Shown here: positions 59,001-64,000 of the stretch, in pieces | Numbering within the stretch: position 1 is the stretch's first letter | Layout of the letters: each line of letters opens with the position of its first letter | Origin: Symbiodinium sp. CCMP2592 | Lineage: Eukaryota > Sar > Dinophyceae > Suessiales > Symbiodiniaceae | Direction: 5' to 3' | Length of the DNA stretch: 64,000 nucleotides | Assembly: GCA_905221615.1 (NCBI GenBank) | Contig: CAJNDT010000958.1 | Location: 45,303 to 109,302, forward strand | The notes under the pieces: generated by a model | Told to the model about the DNA's origin: nothing | What the model saw: the letters and a program-made list of their open reading frames with translations, nothing else | Databases searched by the model: none | Program-made: the position numbers and the translations under genes

Positions 59001-61057
59001 TCGGCGGCTTTGGAATCGCTGCCTTCGGACCCTTCGGCGGCTTTGGAACCGCTGCTTTTGGAACCTTTGGAGCGGCAGCCTTCGGAGCGGCCCCCGGTGG
59101 AGGTGGTGCTGTCCAGATGTTGGGCGGCGCTGGCGCGGCCTTTGGCGGACTCTTTGGCGGACTCTTTGGCGGTGTGGTTGGCCCCTTTGGTGGTGTAATC
59201 GGAGACTTCGGTGGTGTGGCTGGCCCCTTTGGGGGCGTACTTGGCACCATAGCTGTTGATCCTGGGGCCTTCGGTGGAGTCACAGGCTGCTGTGCCCCAC
59301 GTATCGCGGATAACACCCCCTGCCTCCTTTCGCTGGCTCGCTGCCTGAACTGGGCTAGATCCGCAATCTTCTCCTGCATAACGGCGCCCTGGGAGCTGGC
59401 TGCGGGCGCACCCGAGCCAGGAGCAATGTTGGAGGCTGTGGTGCTCGACGTTGGTCTCCACTTGCCCCAACACTCGTCCTCGTCCGTCTCCTCCTCCAGT
59501 GCTTCCACGCTCATAGGGGCCGTGCTCGGCTCCGGCACGGGAGGCATAGGAGTTGTATCCGGCTCTGGCATGGGTGGCTTGAGAGGAGCCACCTTCCCAC
59601 ACCACGCGTACACAGGAGTAGTCACGACCGGGCTGTCTGGAGAGTCTTGCCTGGCCAGTGCCTTGGCACCAGCCTTCGTAAGAGCGCCGCGGGGAGAAGT
59701 CTCCGATCCTGGCAGAATCAACGGACTCGGCGGCTCCACCGGGCTGTCTTCGAAAAGGCTCGCAAAACTCATCGGCGGACTCTCTTCCACCTCTGCTGTC
59801 GGCAAGTCCGGCTCCGTAAGTTGAGGAGACAATTCCGGGGAAGAGACCGGAGTCGGCAGCGCCACGTCGTTGGAGAGCTCCGTCTGCTCCGCCGGCAACC
59901 TTTGAACCCGGAAGATCGAGTCCTCCATGTCCTGGTCCATCTCGTGGTCGGACCCAGCCATCGTCCCTTACAGGTTCTACTGGGCCTTCAGAGCAAGAGT
60001 GGGCTAGGTGAGACGAAGCGACCGACCGACCAACACGCGCTCCTACGGTTTCAAGCCCTACTCCTACACCTACAGGGTGAGACGGGACAACAGAACTCAC
60101 GCTTCCCTTCTCAACCGACTGCACGGAACCATTAGTAGAATCAGGCTCAACGTAGGTACAAGCTTTCAGCCACGACGTGTTGGCATACAATTCTGTCTCA
60201 AAGCGCAGACCACCCGGAGGATAGGCAACATGTAACTGAGGATCATAGTCATAATGAAAGATCCTAAAGCCTAAAGACTGCAAGATGCCTGAGCTAAGGA
60301 TGCTTATCGAATTGGGTGCAATATACGCTTCCAGCTGCACTCGAATCTCTCTGTAAGCTTGGGTTCCAGAGGGCCCCGCTTCGAAACAAGGGAACCAAAG
60401 CTCTAGCAACCCATACCTAGTTATCTCCATAGTCTGGTCGTTGGCAACACTTACAAAGAGAGGCTCAACCTCAAGCTCTCGGATCAGCTTCGCAGTCACT
60501 CCAAGCATGTCTTGCGAAACAAGGTGAACACTCCCACCGCTATCAATCAAAAGATACGAGGGGTCGTCCCTAGTGACTGCAGGAAGTGCCAAGGTTGGAA
60601 AAGCAAGGCACTCTGAAGACCGATCCCGAAGCTGAGGCTGCGGCGCGGAAGCAAGGCTCAAAGCAATCACTGCTACGGCTACGCAAGCATACGTGAAACA
60701 TGACTGCCGTGGGCTACTCACGCATGCAACCAACCGACAAATCAAGCATCCTACCATGCAAAACATGAAAAACGTGAAAATCAAGGCAGTCATGGTGAAA
60801 AACTGTCCCCTCTCAGGCATTGCTTCAGAAATCTGCCCTGCCGCGGGCAACAATGACGACATAAGGAGGGCCGCCTTGCCAATCTTCCCGGCACCCTTTG
60901 GAGCAGTGGGGGCTGGCGCCGCAGTCGAGGAAGGCGCAGGAGGGGCCACCTTGGGAGTGGCACTCTCTGTTGCCGCCGCTGCTGTCGCAGCAGCCTTCTC
61001 ATCGGCAATCCTCTTCCTGCACTCGTTGGCCCAATGGCCCGGCTTGTGGCAGTAATT
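55634..61057 (-). CDS. E2 pol: zinc knuckle, membrane segments, protease, integrase
   Basis: In the gag frame, continuing after TGA at 61060-61058. NYCHKPGHWANEC directly follows the stop. Two hydrophobic segments (about 60815-60735 and 60705-60655) precede the protease, whose active site is LLIDSGGSVHLVS at about 60555-60515. A long Gly/Ser/Ala-rich stretch, overprinted by another ORF, and a 16-aa Cys repeat separate protease from integrase. Integrase has H-x..H..CPSC (about 57630-57560), QMDQYWYRG, VVHDGEP and VAERAIRTLKE (D,D,E). The frame runs out after EVWVIKPTSVV, just before RT. Membrane-spanning segments are unusual in copia pol. Confidence 0.82.
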   Translation of the reverse strand, partial: NYCHKPGHWANECRKRIADEKAAATAAAATESATPKVAPPAPSSTAAPAPTAPKGAGKIGKAALLMSSLLPAAGQISEAMPERGQFFTMTALIFTFFMFCMVGCLICRLVACVSSPRQSCFTYACVAVAVIALSLASAPQPQLRDRSSECLAFPTLALPAVTRDDPSYLLIDSGGSVHLVSQDMLGVTAKLIRELEVEPLFVSVANDQTMEITRYGLLELWFPCFEAGPSGTQAYREIRVQLEAYIAPNSISILSSGILQSLGFRIFHYDYDPQLHVAYPPGGLRFETELYANTSWLKACTYVEPDSTNGSVQSVEKGSVSSVVPSHPVGVGVGLETVGARVGRSVASSHLAHSCSEGPVEPVRDDGWVRPRDGPGHGGLDLPGSKVAGGADGALQRRGAADSGLFPGIVSSTYGAGLADSRGGRESADEFCEPFRRQPGGAAESVDSARIGDFSPRRSYEGWCQGTGQARLSRQPGRDYSCVRVVWEGGSSQATHARAGYNSYASRAGAEHGPYERGSTGGGDGRGRVLGQVETNVEHHSLQHCSWLGCARSQLPGRRYAGEDCGSSPVQAASQRKEAGGVIRDTWGTAACDSTEGPRINSYGAKYAPKGASHTTEVSDYTTKGANHTAKESAKESAKGRASAAQHLDSTTSTGGRSEGCRSKGSKSSGSKAAEGSEGSDSKAAEGRNYNNAGSCGNAGSCDIAGSCDNPGSFDIAGPCGKAGGNNNTSGGDGGSCGADEAYALLGHGRCPDGVLGPERSDTGRGSSKGQCSSKGRFDKDAEPSSGAQGGEYAGASSSSSSKVGASNNADACSYADSGAHADARAPADPHGLPLQALSGPTDHNTEAEYSTSGAEFSADANAHSSAFSPGASSNIKAVVHAAGSHTKAYNKEADAGIQACAKATGSGGRSLHHRDAHGRGTICGAADQFGNGSETGTFASSAYRPRRGRGNQQRQRPVTLAALEQQPKERAREVLLQSAAVREVLQVGCPACVQLGSPACVQVGCPACVQLGSPACVQVGCPACVQLGSPACVQVGCPACVPVGSLACVQVGCPACVPVGSLACLQVGRAACVPVGSSACMSVGRPLLDSGDVGGAIGVEEIEQLFDDDGDDREGLERTTPNNTKPPVDPEEALPENIGADARLRHQRQGHTPYWGGCPSCVRSKGLSPARTRKSVDPLEVQMDQYWYRGIRLIAVVHVPTYCIGTAATCVGDNRKVTVGKLVRFLRSFGLKEVHVVHDGEPLLAAMAAEVVEVTGGSSVSTKTSPNRHAPVAERAIRTLKETALANELHAKGVSGLKLLANEEAMELLHSHAAASHNRFGTSQGQLLSPLQRALGESHTPHLLFPFACIMYIQPPEHLASQVDGRYDIGAYLGPVIGGQGHHCMIRLSNGSMKRCVARALKMAYPVTFSSNLLPTIAEANPDEPDYESLPGVALPRKAIPLPQPAPEWLENNKTARCPGCLGRSRFHSRRCKVRFRDYIRDTLGDLDNPEQQQAPDKPQVKINPNPEVVEFEEESLDYEPSLPGSPVPEDLQHLVPEPSQAAQDSELPQEYLPGGDVEMDQVDMDDYTVPMDVAQVPDVLDSASMPQFMFSVIPDQKHHLSPVDYGEVGLFAAQLKRKAPAQHSNPDEGVAMPFGDREVWVIKPTSVVDDVSGLPLDPEKRGLACRKRCLLCTTWVSATPAPMMRLRPTARRQVPRSLSRVLSSLTRLMLTISTLCVRALLQKTLLSINLRRLTWALRARLLLWRPSRLSSVVLSRIRLSFGDLTFRLPSCMPSWFLIPCLSCRDAFRTLMALRFTSSWRKPYMA
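57830..58110 (-). repeat. 48-bp tandem repeat in E2 pol
   Basis: Units repeat every 48 bp (for example at 57963, 58011 and 58059) and encode a 16-aa unit VGCPACVQLGSPACVQ. Each unit adds a CPAC motif, so the protein has a row of Cys pairs between the protease and integrase domains. The copies are nearly identical, so the array expanded recently. Confidence 0.9.
58180..59961 (-). CDS. Overprinted Pro-rich ORF inside E2 pol
   Basis: 593 aa from a true ATG at 59961, wholly inside the pol frame but in another frame on the same strand. It starts MAGSDHEMDQDMEDSIF, continues acidic (EALEEETDEDECWGKW), then has long Pro/Lys/Thr repeats (TPPKGPATPPKSP, PKPPKGPKAAIPKPPKG), alternating APVTTPAPV units and a Met/Pro-rich part (MQMHVPMQIPVPMQM). 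It ends with an acidic PPPLIDLEEVEAISSDSDL. Its composition is more like a natural disordered protein than the Gly/Ser/Asp-rich pol frame it overlaps. Either both frames are used, or the block was inserted and happens to stay open in pol. Confidence 0.55.
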   Translation of the reverse strand: MAGSDHEMDQDMEDSIFRVQRLPAEQTELSNDVALPTPVSSPELSPQLTEPDLPTAEVEESPPMSFASLFEDSPVEPPSPLILPGSETSPRGALTKAGAKALARQDSPDSPVVTTPVYAWCGKVAPLKPPMPEPDTTPMPPVPEPSTAPMSVEALEEETDEDECWGKWRPTSSTTASNIAPGSGAPAASSQGAVMQEKIADLAQFRQRASERRQGVLSAIRGAQQPVTPPKAPGSTAMVPSTPPKGPATPPKSPITPPKGPTTPPKSPPKSPPKAAPAPPNIWTAPPPPGAAPKAAAPKVPKAAVPKPPKGPKAAIPKPPKGATTTTPAPVATPAPVTSPAPVTTPAPLTSPAPVAKPVATTTPPVATVDPVVPTRHMPFSAMEGARMGFLGQREVTQAAARAKASAQAKAASTRMPSPPPAPKVENTPEPPRVPAQRSVPATMQMHVPMQIPVPMQMHVPPQIPMDYRYRPYPARPTTTPRPSTVPVAPSSAPMPTPTAAPSLRAPVPTSRPSFMPPAATPRPITKKLMPASKHAPKPRALVGVHYTIEMPTEEERFVAPPTSLATAVKPAPLPPPLIDLEEVEAISSDSDL

Positions 61058-62527
61058 TCAGGTGCCCGGCTTCTTCTTCCCAGGAGCCGGCGTCGAAGAT
61101 CGGGCCCTTCCGCCCTTCTTGCCACCCTTGCCTTTGTCCTTTCCCTTTCCTCCTTTGTCCTTGCCTTTGCCTTTATCACCATGCTTGCCTTGGTCCTTCC
61201 CGTGACCTTTTCCTTTGGGCTCGCCACCCTTGGGCTCACCCTTTTCAGAACGGTCACCACCAAAAGCTGCAAAGCCCTTGGCGTTCGAGGCTTCCTTGTG
61301 AAAGTTCAAAACACGAAGCTGCTCATCGTAGAAAACCAAACCGCGCTCAAGCTGCTCCAACGTTGTCAAAGACCCATGCAACAAAAGGTACTTCTTGCAA
61401 TCATCATGAAGGTGCTTCAAGATGCAGCTGATAACATCATCCTGCTGCAGTTCAAGGTCTGGGTACTTGTTGGCAACGAGCGTGCGGTAGCGAGCAAAAT
61501 CAGAAATCATATGGCGAAAAATATCCAATGGCCGTCTCAAGTGCTTTGGTGGCGCGATCAAGAGAGCCTGCTCTCTGAGCGCCTGTCCCTCCACACGATA
61601 CCTAACAGACAGTTCTTTGTTCAACTCACGCCAGAGGTCGTACCCTGCAGCGGCACCGCCTTGACTCCACTCGACAAGCTTGGCTATGTCAACTCCTCGC
61701 TGAAAACCAGCGAGAGCCTGCTTCAAGAGGTACCACAGCTTAGTGGAACGAGCGGCCTTCCCCTTTGAGAGGCTGATCTGCTGAACTTGAACACCGCTCT
61801 CCACAGCCTCTTGCAGTTCCTCCGCGTAGCGGTCGTCTAAAAGACACAGCCAGGAGGTCAGTTCTTCGCGGTAAGCGGTCCACGTGGATATTTCCTCATG
61901 GCGCGATCTCATCTTGTCTGCTGCCAACTTTGGCAGGGACGGAATGTAGTTTTCCGCCCTGTTGCTGCGCAAGCCTGTGTCCACATCCATCTTCACAACA
62001 CCATCAGAGTCAACTCTGAAGGAGCCCAGAGCTGCAGCAGGCGTCTCTTGGGACGAACTCGCAGCAACAAGAGCTGCACTTGCGGCCGAACTTGCAGCGT
62101 TTGCACTCGCAACGGCGAGCGTCTTCACCATCTCGGTGAGCTGCGAAATCTGGCCCTGCTGAGCTCGGATCTGTTCATCCTGGGCTTGCAACATCTGCCT
62201 GAAAAGGTTGACAGTGTTGTCTTCTGGACTAGGCACAGTTGCCTGCTGCGGATTCCCTCCTCCGTGAGGGAAAGTCGGTTGCGTTCCAAACTGAGGCTGC
62301 TGCTGCTGCTGAAAACCCTGCTGCAAAGGAACCTGTTGAGGCACCTGTGGAAAAGGCACCTGTGGCACTTGACCTGCACTCACAAGAGGTCTGGGTCTAC
62401 TCACAGGCCGGTGTGCTGTCGGACTGTTCCGAGCAGGGAGGGACCTTCCACGAGTCCGCGAGCCAGGTGCACTCAACTCTCGAGGGGTTGGGAAAGCCAG
62501 AAGAAACTCCACTGGCACGACTAGCAC
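61058..62527 (-). CDS. E2 gag
   Basis: 489 codons. A Gln/Pro-rich N-terminus (QVPLQQGFQQQQQPQF), a short coiled coil (DEQIRAQQGQISQLTEMVK), a central helical copia-gag core (STKLWYLLKQALAGFQRG, YRVEGQALREQALL, LLLHGSLTTLEQLERGLVFY) and a Gly/Lys-rich RNA-binding tail are present. It forms the particle and binds RNA. The in-frame start would be GTG. The only upstream ATG, at 62579, is in another frame, so initiation probably involves a lost base or a frameshift. TGA at 61060-61058 lies inside the zinc knuckle and the frame continues into pol. Confidence 0.85.
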   Translation of the reverse strand: MLVVPVEFLLAFPTPRELSAPGSRTRGRSLPARNSPTAHRPVSRPRPLVSAGQVPQVPFPQVPQQVPLQQGFQQQQQPQFGTQPTFPHGGGNPQQATVPSPEDNTVNLFRQMLQAQDEQIRAQQGQISQLTEMVKTLAVASANAASSAASAALVAASSSQETPAAALGSFRVDSDGVVKMDVDTGLRSNRAENYIPSLPKLAADKMRSRHEEISTWTAYREELTSWLCLLDDRYAEELQEAVESGVQVQQISLSKGKAARSTKLWYLLKQALAGFQRGVDIAKLVEWSQGGAAAGYDLWRELNKELSVRYRVEGQALREQALLIAPPKHLRRPLDIFRHMISDFARYRTLVANKYPDLELQQDDVISCILKHLHDDCKKYLLLHGSLTTLEQLERGLVFYDEQLRVLNFHKEASNAKGFAAFGGDRSEKGEPKGGEPKGKGHGKDQGKHGDKGKGKDKGGKGKDKGKGGKKGGRARSSTPAPGKKKPGT

Positions 62528-62598
62528 TTCGCCCTGAACTCCGTCCTCTTGGGGAACAAGGCTCGGCTCGTGGGTCCATGGCTCTGAGGAGCAACCTT

Positions 62599-62612
62599 GA
62601 GCTCCGCTACCA
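62599..62612 (-). promoter_or_regulatory. E2 primer-binding site
   Basis: The sense strand reads TGGTAGCGGAGCTC immediately after the 5' LTR. TGG pairs with the CCA end of a tRNA, and the following bases closely resemble the TGGTAGCAGAGC or TGGTATCAGAGC sites used with initiator methionine tRNA. The exact abutment supports the LTR boundary. Confidence 0.75.
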
Positions 62613-63219
62613 CGTTAAAACCCAAACGCGCCTTGAGGCACACTTCTAGGTTTAGTAAAAGGAGGTACAAGCCGACTGACTGACTACGTCACGCAAGGCT
62701 ACAGCAGTGAAAGCTAACAGCACTTTTACACCTTTCGTCGCAACCAACTGTTCACCACGCGCTTGTCACGCAGTGCAAGTCTTGAGCCAAGTGAAACGGG
62801 GCGCGGACAGAGACTTCAGCACACTCACTTCCGCGGTAAGTCCTAAGGACTCCTAACGGCTTCTCTGCACTGGTAACTCTGTTCTATGGCCCAGGTGCTC
62901 CCCGGACTTCGTCTAGAAGTCCTTTCTCACAGCAAACAAACTGAAAACACTCTGATGTTCATCATGCTTCAGGGAAACACCGTTCTTCGTGAAAACTCGT
63001 GAGGAAAACTCCGGTTGGACACGCTTCTGGTAATGATCACTTTCACCGCAGGGTGAGACAGGAAGCGTGAGCGCAGCGACCAACAGACAGACAACTTTTC
63101 CCTACTCCTACCGTTCACAACTACACCTAAGGTTCTCTAAAACTCACAAAGGAGAAAACAGAAAGTGTTCCTGACCTTGGCGAGACACAGAGGCACCATT
63201 ATAGGATTGAAAATCAACT
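62613..63219 (-). repeat. E2 5' LTR
   Basis: 607 bp, about 15 differences from the left copy. The sense strand begins AGTTGATTTTCAATCC and ends GGTTTTAACG. It should contain the promoter and polyadenylation signals of E2. Confidence 0.9.
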
Positions 63220-63224
63220 CACCG

Positions 63225-64000
63225 CATATCTCGCAAAGTCGAGATTTCAAGACTTGCAGGTCTCAACCTCGAGGTTGGCGGTGATGTCGGTGCTTTCGCT
63301 CGATCTCATCGCCCAGATAGACAGCATGCGCCAAGCCGTTGAAGCTCAGCTCCATGCACGTGGAAGTGCATCCGATAAACTGCAATGGCGCCGGAATTAT
63401 CGCAGGCGACTGCTTGGAGTTGTGAGAGAACATGTTGTCTGTCAGATTTGTTTGCGACCGCCCTAGCTGTGGAGCTTACGGATGCATCCGTCCGTCGCTT
63501 CAACGAGAATCTCGTCCAAGGCTCCGGTTGTGAAAACACAGCAGCAGCGCGCTGAACCCTCTTTTTCTCACGGCTTGAGCCAAAGTCAGCAGCCGGAGGC
63601 TTTGTCTGTGCAACTGGCCACAGATATTCCATTTGCCATAGCACTGCAAGTGAAACACTGCTCAGCCACGTGTTCTCCACAACTGCAAAACAAACTCAAA
63701 CGTCAGTGGGAGTTCTCGGGACCTAATCAAAACTAGTGCAAGCAGAACTACAGCTACACAGTCACTCCAAACGTAGTTACACCAAGGAAAAACACTTCCC
63801 TACACTCTCAAGCACTTCAAAAGGCTTTCCACTGAAAGCAGGCTCGTCAGTCAAGCCTCCAAGGCAAAACTTTCAGCTAAAACGACTCACACCTGAGCAG
63901 GCATGCAGGACAACCAAAGTAACATGTCTTAAACATGAACTTTCACACCCCCGCTTGGACTGTAATGCCTCAGCGCAACAGTGTAAGCACAGCTCTTTAG
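63225..64000. other. Right flank of E2, no supported gene
   Basis: Short frames on both strands without recognised motifs. TTTGGCTCAAG occurs on the minus strand at 63583-63573, the third independent occurrence of the spliced-leader-like string in the window. Nothing else found. Confidence 0.45.

Larger units (their letters stand above)
47995..63219 (-). mobile_element. E2: copia-type LTR retrotransposon with a nested LINE
   Basis: LTRs of about 606 bp at 62613-63219 (5') and 47995-48599 plus 53552-53568 (3', split) bound the element. CACCG is duplicated at 47990-47994 and 63220-63224. Minus-strand order is gag, zinc knuckle, protease, integrase, RT, RNase H, methyltransferase-like domain. 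The length without the insert is about 10.3 kb. The LTRs differ at about 15 positions including one indel, more than in E1, so E2 is probably older. A TGA in the zinc knuckle and two frame changes in pol interrupt the polyprotein. LTR ends are not TG...CA, which is unusual. Confidence 0.9.

Noticed and set aside
58585-59824. Plus-strand Gly/Ala- and His/Arg-rich frames opposite E2 pol
   Set aside because: Third- and fourth-frame shadows of a GC-rich Pro-repeat region; the ATG-started minus ORF is far more protein-like.
63306-63680. Minus frame at the right edge containing the spliced-leader-like string
   Set aside because: No recognisable domain. The string lies inside the frame, so a processed-gene start here cannot be supported.

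Overview
The window looks like nuclear DNA of a dinoflagellate, most likely a Symbiodiniaceae-like genome (inference). Support comes from several signals: very large Ty1/copia-type elements, an interstitial CCCTAAA telomere-type repeat, an 11-base match to the 3' half of the dinoflagellate spliced leader in two unrelated LTR families, and spliceosomal introns with AG|G acceptors. There are no bacterial operons, rRNA, tRNA or CRISPR arrays. Most of the 64 kb is mobile DNA, with coding sequence almost all on the minus strand.

Layout. 1-7447: no supported gene, ending in an AT-rich block. 7448-26810: a complete 19.4-kb minus-strand copia-type element (E1) with 431-bp LTRs and 5-bp target duplications (AACAT). 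It carries gag (coiled coil, CCCH fingers), protease, integrase, a ~720-bp near-pure poly(T) tract, RT and RNase H. Behind these lie a duplicated methyltransferase-like domain, sense and antisense accessory ORFs, a Cys-rich ORF, and a 1012-aa ORF with a clear KptA/Tpt1 (RNA 2'-phosphotransferase) domain. 26811-34165: low-complexity territory with a 125-bp foldback array, telomere-like repeats, a Pro-rich gene with a CRAGKHRS loop, a higher-order satellite (~560 bp) and 2.6 kb of TA-rich DNA. 34431-43726: a candidate DNA transposon with 28-bp terminal inverted repeats, a DDE-transposase-like gene and three accessory genes, all on the minus strand and at least three of the four spliced. 43757-46761: a frameshifted SF1 helicase on the plus strand.

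47995-63219: a second minus-strand copia element (E2) with ~606-bp LTRs, a CACCG target duplication and a tRNA-type primer site. Its 3' LTR was later split by a 4.95-kb 5'-truncated LINE (48600-53551) flanked by a 14-bp duplication. The LINE encodes a zinc finger, RNase H and then a ubiquitin-specific-protease-like domain. E2 pol carries the same methyltransferase-like C-terminal domain as E1, a 1.78-kb overprinted second reading frame, and a TGA that replaces the first cysteine of its zinc knuckle.

The order of insertion can be read directly: E2 first, then the LINE into its 3' LTR. E1 landed in an AT-rich block. The most novel points are retroelements that carry apparently captured enzymes: KptA/Tpt1 in E1, a USP-type deubiquitinase in the LINE, and the methyltransferase-like module in both copia elements. 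All functional statements are from reading motifs by eye; no searches were run.
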